DNA of 64,000 nucleotides, from assembly GCA_963757565.1 (NCBI GenBank), contig CAVWSB010000002.1, forward strand, positions 186,001 to 250,000, read 5' to 3'. Every line of letters begins with the position of its first letter. Position 1 is the first letter of the stretch. Below the pieces are notes generated by a model that was given only the letters and a program-made list of their open reading frames with translations, was not told the origin of the DNA and did no database searches. Positions 27,920 to 37,831 of this stretch are shown here, piece by piece. The translations under genes were made by a program, and so were the position numbers. The stretch comes from PALSA-894 sp963757565 (GTDB taxonomy: Bacteria; Pseudomonadota; Alphaproteobacteria; Rhizobiales; Xanthobacteraceae).

Positions 27920-29296
27920 ATGCGCAAGCCGAACGAAGTCCTGTTGAACCCAGCAAATGGAGCCGGGCCTCTCCCCAAACATCTAAACCGAGTCCTGAGG
28001 ACGCCGGAGATACGCCGCGCCCGCGCGCTGGCGCGGCTCCTTGAAGGTTTTCATCTGAAGGACACGACGACCTCCGCGGTCAACGGGCGGCGGACCGTGA
28101 TCGAGGGGCGGTCCGTCGTCAACTTCGGATCGGCCAACTACCTCGGGCTCGAACAGCATCCCGAGGTACTCGATGCCGCCCGCAAGGCGCTCTCCCTGTG
28201 GGGCAATCATTCCGGCTGCTCGCGTATTTTCAGTTCGCACGAGAATCTCATCGCGCTTGAGGTGAGCCTCGCCTCGCTCGTCGGCGCCGAGAGCGCGATC
28301 GTCTATGCGAACACTTCGAGCGCGCACATCGGCACGATCCCGGCGCTGTTCTCCCGGCCCAAGACGGTGCTGTTTCTCGATCGCTATGCGCATATGTCGA
28401 TGCATCACGCGGCGTGGATCGCGGTCGCGAAAGGTGCGCGCATCGTGCGGATCGACGTTCGCGATCTCGGCGAGACGGCGCGGCGCATCGAGGCGGAGAC
28501 AGCCTCGATCAAGGTCGTTCTGGTCGACGGCGTCTACAGCATGCAGGGGACCGTTCCCGACCTCGGCGCGCTGCAAGCTGTCTGCGACCGGTGCGACGCC
28601 ATTCTTTACATCGATGACGCGCACGGCATCGCCATATTGGGCGAGAACGGCGGCGGCGTGGCGGAGCATTTCCGGCTGCCTTTCGAAAACATGATCCTCG
28701 TCGGGGGTCTGCAAAAAGGCCTCGGCGCCTATGGCGGATTTGTCGCCGGTTCGAAATCACTCATCGATATCCTGCGGGTTTCGTCGCGCACGTATGTCTT
28801 CTCCGGGACGATGCAGCCGCAGGCGGTCGAGGGCAGCCTGGCGGCGATCCGCGTCTGCCGTTCGGACGAAGGCAAACGGCTGCGCGCGCGGCTGGAGATG
28901 ATCTCGACGCGCGTTCGCGAGGGCCTCAACGAGGTCGGGTTTCCGGTCGAGACCGTGACGTCGCCGATCGTGTCGGTCGTGATCGGGTCCGAGCTCAGGA
29001 CGCTGCTTGCCGGCCGCAAACTGTTCGATCTCGGCATCTACGTGAATTCGGTACTGTTTCCCGCCACGCCGAAGGGCGAGGGGCTACTGCGCGTTTCGCT
29101 CAATGCGATCCACACCGATGAGGAGATTGCAATCCTGCTCGACGCCTTTGCGAAACTCAGGCTGTATCTCGACCGGTTCAAGGACCCGCGCCAGCAACTC
29201 GGCTACGCCAGCGAATTCGCCTGGAGACAAGTGAGCCGCAGCTTTCGCGCGGGCCAGACGCAACTGGCGAGCAGGATCAAACAGGTCGAGGCCTGA
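27920..29296 (+). CDS. PLP-dependent alpha-oxoamine synthase family protein
   Basis: A 458-residue fold-type I PLP enzyme of the AONS/KBL/ALAS/SPT family, condensing an amino acid with an acyl thioester. Visible: substrate and PLP motif FGSANYLGLEQHPEV, GNHSGCSRIFSS, DGVYSMQGTVPDL, the Asp pair YIDDAHGIAILG, and the Schiff-base Lys in VGGLQKGLGAYGGF (about residue 266). The usual motif is S-K-(A/S), so GLQKG is unusual. The N-terminal about 45 and C-terminal about 45 residues extend beyond AONS and resemble serine palmitoyltransferase-like forms. It has no biotin or heme genes nearby, so I assign no specific substrate. Confidence 0.85.
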   Translation: MRKPNEVLLNPANGAGPLPKHLNRVLRTPEIRRARALARLLEGFHLKDTTTSAVNGRRTVIEGRSVVNFGSANYLGLEQHPEVLDAARKALSLWGNHSGCSRIFSSHENLIALEVSLASLVGAESAIVYANTSSAHIGTIPALFSRPKTVLFLDRYAHMSMHHAAWIAVAKGARIVRIDVRDLGETARRIEAETASIKVVLVDGVYSMQGTVPDLGALQAVCDRCDAILYIDDAHGIAILGENGGGVAEHFRLPFENMILVGGLQKGLGAYGGFVAGSKSLIDILRVSSRTYVFSGTMQPQAVEGSLAAIRVCRSDEGKRLRARLEMISTRVREGLNEVGFPVETVTSPIVSVVIGSELRTLLAGRKLFDLGIYVNSVLFPATPKGEGLLRVSLNAIHTDEEIAILLDAFAKLRLYLDRFKDPRQQLGYASEFAWRQVSRSFRAGQTQLASRIKQVEA

Positions 29297-29341
29297 ACCG
29301 TTCGGCTCGTCGGCTCGGTTAGCTCGGGCCGCAGCAAGGCG

Positions 29342-30160
29342 TCATTTCGGGGTTTCGGTGGCGGCCGGCGACTGCTCCGGACGCTTCTGTACGCCCCGAT
29401 AAAAGAGTTCGAGCACCTGCAACATCAGACCGCGCGGCAGGAAACGCGGCATCATGCTGGCGATCTTGTTGCCGATGCCCGGGATCACCAGCCGCTCACC
29501 CGCCATGAGGCCGTCGTATCCGGCCTGCGCCACCTGCTCCGGGGTGCGGCGCATGATCAGCGGAGGGACCCCGGTTTCAATGCCGGCGCGAACCTGGAAT
29601 TCCGTCACCACCGGTCCCGGGCACAGTGCGGTCACGCGCACGCCGAACGGCTTGAGTTCGCGCGACAAGGCCTCGGTGAACGACAGTACATAAGCCTTCG
29701 AGGCGTAATAGACCGCCATCTGCGGTCCCGGCATGAAGCCCGCGACGGAGGAGACATTGAGAATGCCGCCCTTGTGTTTGACGATCCCGTCGATCCAGCG
29801 AAGCGAAAGATCCGTGAGGGTGCGGATGTTGAGGTCGATCATGGCGAGTTGCTCGCCGCGGTCGATTTCGGCGGCGGGCCCATACAGGCCGTAACCGGCA
29901 TTGTTGACGACGATCGCAGGCTCGAGACCGCGTGTGAACAGATCATGCGCGATACGCGCTGGCGCATCGCTTCGGAACAGATCGGTGACGATGACGTGCG
30001 GTTTGTAGGCGGCGGTCACTGCGATTTCGTTCGCGAGCAGGATCATCTCCTTCTCGCGCCGCGCCACCAGCACGACCTCATGGCCGTTGTTGGCGAAGAC
30101 CCGCGCGAGCGCTGCTCCGATGCCAGCCGAGGCGCCGGTGATGACGGTGACAGGCTTCAA
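29342..30160 (-). CDS. Short-chain dehydrogenase/reductase (SDR family)
   Basis: A 272-residue classical SDR: TGASAGIGAAL (NAD(P) loop, residue 8), VNNAGYGLYG, catalytic Ser in NVSSVAGF, YYASKAY (YxxxK) and PGPVVTEF. The DltE-like length and C-terminal GNKIASMMPRFLPRG suggest action on a lipid or polyketide-like substrate, by analogy only. It is convergent with the alpha-oxoamine synthase, whose beta-keto product would need a reductase, so joint function (as in sphingoid base synthesis) is an attractive but unproven idea. Confidence 0.88.
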   Translation of the reverse strand: MKPVTVITGASAGIGAALARVFANNGHEVVLVARREKEMILLANEIAVTAAYKPHVIVTDLFRSDAPARIAHDLFTRGLEPAIVVNNAGYGLYGPAAEIDRGEQLAMIDLNIRTLTDLSLRWIDGIVKHKGGILNVSSVAGFMPGPQMAVYYASKAYVLSFTEALSRELKPFGVRVTALCPGPVVTEFQVRAGIETGVPPLIMRRTPEQVAQAGYDGLMAGERLVIPGIGNKIASMMPRFLPRGLMLQVLELFYRGVQKRPEQSPAATETPK

Positions 30161-30627
30161 GATCGACGTCGCCCCAACTGCCCTGTTAGTCCAAGAAATT
30201 CGTCATATGTCATCGCAACTTGCCCAAAGCCCAGGATTGCGCAAGCCCCGAACACGTGCGCCAAATTGGCTCAGGTGCGTTTGGCGGGCATGCAACCTCG
30301 TCCGGTTGCGCGCGCCACAGAATAACGGAAATCAGGTGGTCGCGGCACGCTGGATTTGTGATCCCGCTTGTGCCGGGAAGGCAAATTGATCCGAGTCCCG
30401 ATGGGGACGCGCCGAACCACGTTCCACGGCCGACACCTCGCAAGACCTGCATCTCATTTTCATTGGGTCAGCACGAGGACATCGACAACGCCGCAGAATT
30501 TCTTTCGACATTTTTCACGTCATTGGCGAGTAAGTGAAAGCACGCTCGGTTGTTTGACTGATCCGTCCGTTAAATGGGGAAACACCGTCTTGGTTTACCC
30601 AAGGGGCATCGCAACGGATGACAGCCA
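30161..30627. promoter_or_regulatory. Divergent intergenic region
   Basis: A 467-bp gap between the SDR gene (minus) and the MHYT-GGDEF-EAL gene (plus). The section 30440-30600 is notably richer in A/T than its surroundings, which fits promoters. No ORF or RNA gene is supported. Confidence 0.4.
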
Positions 30628-33033
30628 ATGTTCGAAGCCCTCACCTGCTTGGCGCTTGATCACGACTGGCGTCTTGTCACGATAGCCGGCGTCGTCTGCT
30701 TTTTGGCAAGCGCCGTGGCCATCTCCATGTTCCACCGCGCCCTCGCGACGGCGGGGACCAAGCGATTCATCTGGCTGGCTTTGGATGCGACTGCGGCGGG
30801 ATGCGGGATCTGGGCGACTCATTTTATCGCCATGCTGGCCTACAGTCCCTCAACGGGAATCGGGTACGACCTTGGCCTGACCGTTGTTTCACTCCTCGTA
30901 GCAGCTCTCATCACGGGTTTGGGGCTGAGCATCGCGCTCCACGCCCGCGTTCGCCGGTCAGCGATGATCGGCGGCGCGGTCCTGGGGCTTGGCGTTGCAG
31001 CCATGCACTTCATCGGCATGCAGGCGCTCGAAGTGCCCGGGCGCTTTGCATGGTTGCCGGCTCCCCTGATCGCTGCAATCATTCTGGGAACCGTGTTTGG
31101 ATGTCTTGCGCTCGTGGCCGCTTCGAGGGGTGACGACTGGATCAACTCCACAGTCGCAACGACATTGCTCACGCTGGCAATTGTTTCGATGCACTTCACC
31201 GCCATGGGCGCCGTGGTGATCCGTCCGGATCCCACACTTGGAGCAAACCCTCTCTCACTATCGCCGGAATCGCTATCAGCCGTCATTGCGGGAGCAATGG
31301 CGATCATTCTCGGGATGTGTCTGGTTGCGGCACTGAGCGATCAGTGGGCGGAATCAAAGCTCAGTCGCCAGAAAGTCCTTCTCGACACGGCGCTCAGTAA
31401 TATGTCGCAGGGCCTGTGCATGTTCGATGCGGAGGGATGCGCCACGCTCCTCAACGATCGCTATGCCAAAATGATGAACATGCCGATGGCCTCGCTCCTG
31501 GGTCAGCCATTGCTGAAATTATTGCAGCACCGGAAGGCGTCCGGACAGCTCGCCGGAAGCCCGGACGAATTGTTCGCTCAGATGCTCTCGGACGCGCGAA
31601 AAGGAAAGTCGAACAACAGGGTCATAGAAACCGCCGCGGGCCACGCTCTACGGGTTGTCGAGCAACCGATGGACGGGGGCGGATGGGTCTCAACCGTCGA
31701 GGACATCACCGAATCGCTGCAGGCTCAGGCGCAGATCGCGCATATGGCCCATCATGACTCGTTGACCGGTTTGCCGAACCGGACGCTGTTTCACGAGCAA
31801 CTCGCGAATGCGCTGCGGCGCACGACCCGGAGGGAGCAGATCGCGGTGCTTTACCTCGATCTGGATCATTTCAAGGACGTGAATGATACGCTCGGGCATC
31901 CGATCGGCGATGGACTTCTGAAGGAAGTCGCGGCCCGCTTGCTCGAATGCGTGCGCGAGGGTGACACCGTCGCCAGACTGGGGGGTGACGAGTTTGCAAT
32001 CGTCCAGGCGGACAGTGAACTTCAATTGTCGGGAGTGACGGCGCTCGCTGGCCGGCTGATCGAGGTGATAGGCGCACCGTACCTGATCGAAGGTCACCAG
32101 GTTGTTGTCGGCACCAGTATCGGAATTTCCTTGGCACCCGATGACGGCAAGGATCCGCACGCTCTGCTGAAGAATGCTGATCTGGCGCTGTACCGGGCCA
32201 AAGCCGACGGCAGGGGCGCATTCCGATTCTTTGAGGCAGGAATGGATGCACGCGCGCATGAACGGCGATTGATGGAGCTGGATCTGCGATCCGCCCTGGC
32301 GCGCAACGAGTTCGACCTCTATTACCAGCCGATCCAGGATATCAAAGCCGATCGGATCATCTGCTTCGAGGCATTGATCCGCTGGAATCATCCTCTCCGA
32401 GGTACCCTTTCTCCATTGAGCTTCATTCCGCTTGCCGAAGAGACGGGACTGATCATCCCAATCGGTGAGTGGGTATTGCGGCACGCGTGCGCGGCGGCGG
32501 CGAGTTGGTCGCAGGATGTTCGTATCGCGGTGAACCTGTCGCCCGCGCAGTTCAAGAATCGCAACCTAGTTGGATCGGTGATCGATGCGCTGGCGAATTC
32601 CGGCCTGGCTGCGAATCGCCTTGAACTCGAAATCACGGAGGCCGTTCTTCTGCAGGATAGCGAGGCGACGCTTGCGACATTGCACAAGCTGCGCGATCTC
32701 GGTGTCCGCATCTCGATGGATGACTTCGGCACCGGCTATTCTTCATTGAGCTATCTGCGAAGTTTTCCCTTCGATAAAATCAAAATTGATAAGTCGTTCA
32801 TTCGTGACCTCGCAACACGGCCGGACTCGATGGCCATCGTTCGTGCGGTTGCCGGCCTCGGGCGAAGCTTGGGAATTGCGACGACGGCCGAAGGCGTCGA
32901 GACAAGCGAGCAACTGGCTCTCTTGCGCTCGGAAGGGTGCGACGAAGTTCAGGGCTATCTGTTCAGCGCGCCCCAGCCGGCGGAAAACGTGGAAAAAATG
33001 CTGTCCAAAGGAAGATTGCGCGTCGTCGCGTAA
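30628..33033 (+). CDS. MHYT-PAS-GGDEF-EAL cyclic di-GMP signalling protein
   Basis: An 801-residue bifunctional c-di-GMP protein. The N-terminal MHYT membrane sensor (residues about 8-235) has three motifs, WATHFIAM, AAMHFIGM and VSMHFTAM, proposed to bind copper and sense O2, CO or NO. A PAS-like segment follows (about 250-365, LSNMSQGLCMFDAEG), then a GGDEF cyclase (intact ARLGGDEFAIVQ, about residue 452) and an EAL phosphodiesterase (FEALIRW about 581, EITEAVLL, DDFGTGYSSLSYL, KIDKSFI, AEGVET). Both catalytic signatures look intact, so either activity may dominate. It is monocistronic. Confidence 0.93.
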   Translation: MFEALTCLALDHDWRLVTIAGVVCFLASAVAISMFHRALATAGTKRFIWLALDATAAGCGIWATHFIAMLAYSPSTGIGYDLGLTVVSLLVAALITGLGLSIALHARVRRSAMIGGAVLGLGVAAMHFIGMQALEVPGRFAWLPAPLIAAIILGTVFGCLALVAASRGDDWINSTVATTLLTLAIVSMHFTAMGAVVIRPDPTLGANPLSLSPESLSAVIAGAMAIILGMCLVAALSDQWAESKLSRQKVLLDTALSNMSQGLCMFDAEGCATLLNDRYAKMMNMPMASLLGQPLLKLLQHRKASGQLAGSPDELFAQMLSDARKGKSNNRVIETAAGHALRVVEQPMDGGGWVSTVEDITESLQAQAQIAHMAHHDSLTGLPNRTLFHEQLANALRRTTRREQIAVLYLDLDHFKDVNDTLGHPIGDGLLKEVAARLLECVREGDTVARLGGDEFAIVQADSELQLSGVTALAGRLIEVIGAPYLIEGHQVVVGTSIGISLAPDDGKDPHALLKNADLALYRAKADGRGAFRFFEAGMDARAHERRLMELDLRSALARNEFDLYYQPIQDIKADRIICFEALIRWNHPLRGTLSPLSFIPLAEETGLIIPIGEWVLRHACAAAASWSQDVRIAVNLSPAQFKNRNLVGSVIDALANSGLAANRLELEITEAVLLQDSEATLATLHKLRDLGVRISMDDFGTGYSSLSYLRSFPFDKIKIDKSFIRDLATRPDSMAIVRAVAGLGRSLGIATTAEGVETSEQLALLRSEGCDEVQGYLFSAPQPAENVEKMLSKGRLRVVA

Positions 33034-33163
33034 GCGGGCGAATCCACCTTCCGTTGCCACACGTCGGCCCGGCAAATGGCGCGCACCACGTGGCGCCCTG
33101 ACGCGTTGCGGTCCGCCGTTTCGGAATGGTCGAATTTATCTCGTGCGGATCAATAATTGGTGG

Positions 33164-33239
33164 TGGTGGAGCCAAGCGGGATCGAACCGCTGACCTCCTG
33201 CATGCCATGCAGGCGCTCTCCCAGCTGAGCTATGGCCCC
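33164..33239 (-). tRNA. tRNA-Ala (anticodon GGC)
   Basis: A 76-nt cloverleaf on the minus strand. Acceptor GGGGCCA pairs with TGGCTCC, followed by encoded ACCA; D-arm AGCTCAGCTGGGAGAGC; anticodon stem CCTGC/GCAGG with loop ATGGCAT (anticodon GGC, reading GCC); T-arm GCGGTTCGATCCCGC. It lies next to TIGR02300 and aroA, a conserved position in this group. Confidence 0.96.
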
Positions 33240-33314
33240 ATCGCAGAGGGCGCACCTTTGGGCGGGCGCGCCGACGCAGTTATCTAGCAGCCCGTGGCCC
33301 GGCAGGCCACCGGC

Positions 33315-33716
33315 TCAGGTATCCTCCTCGTCCTCGCGCTCGCCGCCGATGATGTCGGTGACGTCGTCGCCTTCGTCCTCGTCCGTTTCGAGGAAGGTAT
33401 TGTCGTCGGCGCCGTCATCGGCGACCTCGTCCTCGCCTTCGGCGGCTTCCTTCTTGCCGCCCTCGGCCTCGGCATCCGCCTCTTCGAGCGAAACGAGCTC
33501 GACTTCGGCAGCCTCTGGCGTCTCGACCTCCGGGACCAGCGGTGCTGCGGCCGCTGCGGCCGCCGCGGCGGCACCGCCGCGCGAGCGCGTGGTGTAGACG
33601 ACCGGGTGGAACACCGTCTCGCACTTCGGGCAGATGATCGGGTCGTTGCCGAGATCGTAGAACTTCGCGCCGCAACTGGTGCACAGGCGCTTGGTACCCA
33701 GTCCGGGTTTTGCCAC
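33315..33716 (-). CDS. TIGR02300 family protein (FYDLN acid)
   Basis: A 133-residue small protein: N-terminal zinc-ribbon-like CTSCGAKFYDLGNDPIICPKC containing the name-giving FYDLN-type motif, a poly-Ala linker, and a highly acidic tail (EEADAEAEGGKKEAAEGEDEV...). It is widespread in alphaproteobacteria; function unknown, with the acidic tail suggesting interaction with basic partners. It is divergent from aroA. Confidence 0.92.
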   Translation of the reverse strand: MAKPGLGTKRLCTSCGAKFYDLGNDPIICPKCETVFHPVVYTTRSRGGAAAAAAAAAAPLVPEVETPEAAEVELVSLEEADAEAEGGKKEAAEGEDEVADDGADDNTFLETDEDEGDDVTDIIGGEREDEEDT

Positions 33717-33870
33717 CGTCGATAATCCCTGTTGATTTGAAAAGCGGCGCTTGACTTGGCCTCTCGCTGCGGCCGTGTCAATAGGCGCCCGGACGGCTAT
33801 TTTGGCTTTCCGAACTGCCTCCCTGAGCGCCGCGGCCCGTGCTAGGACCGCCCCCTATTCGCAGGGGCTC

Positions 33871-35201
33871 ATGAACCAGACCGTACCGCTCGCCGCCCGC
33901 CGTTCCGGGCCCCTCCGGGGTCGCGTCCGGGTGCCCGGCGACAAGTCGATCTCGCACCGCGCGCTGATCCTCGGCGCGCTGACGGTGGGCGAGACCCGGA
34001 TCACGGGCCTTCTCGAAGGCGAGGATGTCATCAATACCAGCCGCGCCATGCAGGCGCTCGGCGCCACGGTCGAGCGGACCGGGGAGGGCGCCTGGCGCAT
34101 TCACGGAGTGGGGGTCGGGGGTTTTGCGCAGCCGGCCGCGCCGCTCGACTTCGGCAATTCGGGAACCGGCTGCCGACTGGTGATCGGGGCGGTGGCGGGC
34201 TGCCCGATCACCGCGACGTTCGACGGCGACGCCTCGCTGCGCTCGCGCCCGATGAAGCGCGTGCTCGATCCGCTGGAGCGGATGGGGGCCCGTGCCCTCA
34301 GCGTGGGGGAGGGCGGGCGGTTGCCGCTCACGCTGCAGGGCGCACGCGACCCGATCCCGATCATCTACAAGCCGCCCGCCGCCTCCGCGCAACTCAAATC
34401 CGCCGTGCTGCTCGCTGGGCTGGCGGCGCCGGGCGAAACCACCGTCGAGGAGAGCGAGGCGACGCGCGACCACACCGAGCGGATGCTGCGCCACTTCGGC
34501 GCCGAGGTGATGGTGGCGAACGAAGGCGCGCACGGGCGCCGCGTCACGCTGAAGGGCCAGCCGGAACTGGTGCCCGCGCCGGTCATCGTGCCGGCGGACC
34601 CCTCATCCGCCGCGTTCCCGATGGTGGCCGGCGCTGATCGTGCCCGGCTCCGACATCGTGCTGGAAGGCGTGATGACCAACGTCACGCGCACCGGCCTGT
34701 TCAAGACGCTGCGCGAGATGGGCGCCGGGATCGAGGAACTCGATGCCCGCGTCGAAGGCGGCGAGGACGTCGCCGACCTGCGCGTCGCGCTTCTCCGAAA
34801 TGAAGGGCGTCGACGTGCCGCCCGAGCGTGCGCCGTTCATGATCGACGAATATCTCGTGCTCGGTGTCGCGGCGGCGTTCGCGCAAGGCACGACGCGGAT
34901 GCGCGGCTTGAAGGAGCTGCGCGTGAAGGAATCCGATCGGCTCGCCGCGACCGCCGCGATGCTGCGCGTCAACGGCATCGATGCGGAGATCGAGGGCGAC
35001 GACCTGATCGTGCACGGCAAGGGCCGCGTGACCGGCGGCGGGCTCGTCGCGACCCACATGGATCATCGCATCGCGATGTCGGCGCTGGTGATGGGACTGG
35101 CAAGCGAGAAGCCCGTGCGCGTGGACGACACGGCCTTCATCGCGACGAGCTTCCCGGGTTTTACGGAGATGATGGTCCGGATCGGCGGGGAGCTGACCTG
35201 A
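33871..35201 (+). CDS. aroA: 3-phosphoshikimate 1-carboxyvinyltransferase (two frameshifts)
   Basis: EPSP synthase of the shikimate pathway. MNQTVPLAARRSGPLRGRVRVPGDKSISHRALILGAL and DFGNSGTGCRL read in frame 1 up to about 34628. GSDIVLEGVMTNVTRTGLFKTLREMG continues in frame 2 to about 34790. KGVDVPPERAPFMIDEYLVLGVAAAFAQGTTRMRGLKELRVKESDRL to the stop is in frame 3. Each shift corresponds to one extra base (near 34628-34632 and 34787-34792). All active-site blocks are present, so the gene is probably intact in the organism. It starts the aroA-cmk-rpsA cluster. Confidence 0.94.
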
Positions 35202-35212
35202 CAGGTTGCTCG

Positions 35213-35828
35213 ATGGCGCGAGCGCTAGAACGGGAGAAGCTGCTGGCTGCGTTCGACGAAATCGGGCGCGCGGCCGCAGGTGCGGGAACGCAACTGCAGA
35301 TCGCGGTTTATGGCGGCTCGGCGCTGATGCTGGCGAGCAATTTTCGCTTCAGCACCGAGGACGTCGATGTTTCTAAGTTGGAGCAGCCTTGGCCCGCGTG
35401 GCTGCGTCGAGGTCGTTGACAAACTTGCCGACGAGAACCGTTGGCAACCGGACTGGTTCAATGATGGGGTGGTCTTTCATCTCAGCGCGATTGCAGATCA
35501 GTCGACCGACCATCTGGAATTCGGGACATTTCCGCGTGGCGCGGACGCACCCGGACTGGTCGTGTATGTTCCGTCGGCGCGCTATCTGTTGGCGCTCAAG
35601 CTCAAGGCGATAAGGGTCAACGATCCGCTGCGCGGCGAGCAAGAGCGCCTCGATATCTTGAACCTGATGAAGGTTGCCGGTATTCGCAGCGCCGACGAGG
35701 CGGTCGCTCTCCTGGGACAGTATTTTCCCAACAGCGGCGCCTCGGCTGAGAAGCAGCGCTTCCTGCTGAAGAACATGAAGCTCGAAGGAGCGGTCGATGC
35801 GCCCGAGTACCCTCGCCGAGGCGGTTGA
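35213..35828 (+). CDS. Putative nucleotidyltransferase (DUF6036-like), one frameshift
   Basis: About 204 residues after correction. It starts MARALEREKLLAAFDEIGRAAAGAGTQLQIAVYGGSALMLASNFRFSTEDVDV: the GGSALML plus later TEDVDV matches the G(G/S)...DxD core of minimal nucleotidyltransferases of AbiEii/DUF6036 type. The rest (VVDKLADENRWQPDWFNDGVVFHLS...LKLKAIRVNDPLRGEQERLDILNLMK) is in the next frame, joined by removing one base at about 35396 (CGTCGAG to CGTGAG). It overlaps the downstream gene by 32 bp, suggesting a co-translated two-gene module. Confidence 0.7.
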
Positions 35829-36216
35829 ATGCATCCGCAGCGGCGAACCGCAGGACGAGGCGTTGGCCGAGTTCGTCGATAATTTCTCCCTCGCGCCCGA
35901 CGCCGCCACGCGTTACGCGACAATCGACACAGAGCCGGCTCGCACGAACGACGACCGGCTCAATGCGCTCGTGGGCGCCATGGCGGAATATCTCGCCAAA
36001 CAATACGGCCTCGACCGCGTGCCGGGCTGGGTCGCGGCGCCGTGGCGCCGTCTCGATGAGCCCTGGTTCACAACCTCCTCGCCCAATGCGGCCATGCGCG
36101 AATATCTTGCGTTCGCGAGTCCCGCCGAGTTCCGGTCGCGCAACATCTTCACAGAAGAGCGTCCTTTGCGGCGGGCCCGAAGCCATCGTCCCTTCGCCGG
36201 TCGCGGAGCGGCGTAA
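35797..36216 (+). CDS. Small partner protein of the nucleotidyltransferase (candidate antitoxin)
   Basis: A 139-residue soluble, helical protein starting MRPSTLAEAVECIRSGEPQDEALAEFVDNFSLA, with RLNALVGAMAEYLAKQYGLDRVPGWVAAP and REYLAFASPAEFRSRNIFTEERPLRRA near the C-terminus. This ending resembles small helical proteins often encoded beside AbiEii/DUF6036-type nucleotidyltransferases. The last 15 residues may be altered by an indel. The 32-bp overlap with the upstream gene and its insertion between aroA and cmk suggest a toxin-antitoxin-like unit; which partner is the toxin is not shown. Confidence 0.55.
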   Translation: MRPSTLAEAVECIRSGEPQDEALAEFVDNFSLAPDAATRYATIDTEPARTNDDRLNALVGAMAEYLAKQYGLDRVPGWVAAPWRRLDEPWFTTSSPNAAMREYLAFASPAEFRSRNIFTEERPLRRARSHRPFAGRGAA

Positions 36217-36221
36217 TCCGC

Positions 36222-36849
36222 ATGATCATCGCGATCGACGGACCGGCCGCATCCGGCAAGGGCACGCTCGGCAAGCGCCTCGCCACGCATTTCGCCTGCG
36301 CCATCTCGACACCGGGTTGATCTATCGCGCGGTCGCGAAGGCAGTGCTCGATGCGGGCCATCCGCTCGATGACGCAGCGCACGCGGTCGCGGCGGCGCGG
36401 TCGCTCGATCCGGACGCGTTCGACGAAAAGTCCTGAAAGGCCACGCGATCGGTGAGGCGGCTTCGATCGTATCGGCGATCCCGCCAGTCCGTGCGGCGCT
36501 GCTGAATTCCAGCGCGAGTTCGCCGCGACGCCGCCCGGCGCCGTGCTCGACGGGCGCGACATCGGCACCGTGGTTTGCCCCGATGCCGATGTGAAGATCT
36601 TCGTCGTTGCCGCGCCGGAAGAGCGCGCGCGTCGCCGCGCCGCTCGAACTGAAGGCGGCAGGCCAGCCGGCTGACGAAGCCGCGATCCTTGAGGACATCC
36701 TGAGAGCGCGACGAGCGCGACCGCTCGCGCACGATGGCGCCGCTGAGCCCGCGGCAGATGCGCATGAACTCGACACGACGAATCTCGACGTGGATGCAGG
36801 CCGTCGCCGCCGCGATCCGCATCGTGGAAGGCAACCGCCAGCGCGACAT
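36222..36849 (+). CDS. cmk: Cytidylate kinase (multiple frameshifts)
   Basis: CMP/dCMP kinase. The P-loop MIIAIDGPAASGKGTLGKRLATHF opens the gene. Further pieces appear in alternating frames: RHLDTGLIYRAVAKAVLDAGHPL, LKGHAIGEAASIVSAIPPVRAALL, FAATPPGAVLDGRDIGTVVCPDADVKIFVVAAPEERARRRAA, ADEAAILEDIL and HELDTTNLDVD. At least seven single-base indels, both gains and losses, occur within 630 bp, the densest cluster in the window. The enzyme is essential in most bacteria, so these are taken as sequence errors. The exact stop is uncertain (about 36849). Confidence 0.85.
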
Positions 36850-36859
36850 GATCCAGCGC

Positions 36860-37831
36860 GGTTACTTGCACTTGCGCGATCACCTTCTTCCACTTCTGCC
36901 TGCTCATCGGCGATGCGCTTCACCAGTGCAGGCTGGCTCTCGACGATCGGCGTGAAGCCCGCGACCTCCATGCGTTTGGCGATACCCGGATCGGACAGCA
37001 CTGCGTTGATCTCGCGGTGAAGCCGCTCGACGATCGCCGCGCGGCAGTCCGGCAGGCCCGTTGATGTAGTTGATCGAGCGCAGCCGTCGAAGCCGGGCAG
37101 CGTGTCGGCGATCGGCGGCAGGTCGGGTAGCGCCGAGATTGCGGTCGAGGCGTCGCGACACCGAGCGCGCGCACGCCGCCCGACTGGATATGCGGGAATA
37201 GCACCACGACCGTGTCGATCGCCATCTGGACGTTGCCGGCGAGCAGGTCCTGCAGCGACGGAGCCGAGCCGCGATAGGCGACATGCACGATGTCGATCCC
37301 GGCCATCATCTTGAAGAGCTCGCCCGAGAGGTGCGAGCTCGACGCCGACGCCCGCGCTCGAGAAGTTGAGCTTGCCAGGATTGGCTTTGGCGTAGGCGAT
37401 CAGCTCGGCGACCGATTTGACCGGCAGGCTCGGCGTCACCACCAGCACGTTGACGGCCGTCACGCACGGTCGCGACCGGCGTGAAGTCGCTGGATCGGGT
37501 CGTAGGGCAGCTTCGTGCATCAGGTACGGGTTGGTGATCTGCGGCCCCGGCGTGGTCCAGAGCAGCGTGTATCCGTCGGGTGCGGCCTTCGCGACGGAAT
37601 CGGCGCCGATCGTTGCGCCGGCGCCCGGCTTGTTCTCGATCACGATCGGCTGGCCGAGGCGCTTGGCCAGCGGCTCGGCGATGATGCGTGCCATCAGGTC
37701 GGCCGCCGCCACCCGGCGCGAACGGCACGATCAGCCGGATCGGGCTTGACGGGTAGTTCTGTGCCTGCGCCGCCCGCCCAGCGCGAGAGCGGCCAGCGAA
37801 GACCGCGAATCGCGGATCGCCGCATCGCCAT
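36860..37831 (-). CDS. Bug-family tripartite tricarboxylate transporter substrate-binding protein (frameshifted)
   Basis: A periplasmic binding protein of the Bug/TctC type. Pieces in several frames: IRLIVPFAPGG at the N-terminus, MARIIAEPLAKRLGQPIVIENKPGAGATIGADSVAKAAPDGYTLLW, VAELIAYAKANPGKLNFSSAG, VDIVHVAYRGSAPSLQDLLAGNVQMAIDTVV, REINAVLSDPGIAKRMEVAGFTPIVESQPA and C-terminal KWKKVIAQ. A signal peptide is likely but garbled. Such orphan binding proteins are abundant in Bradyrhizobium/Bordetella-like genomes and bind carboxylates. It converges with cmk and diverges from rpsA, an unusual place between these genes. The stop is inferred. Confidence 0.8.
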
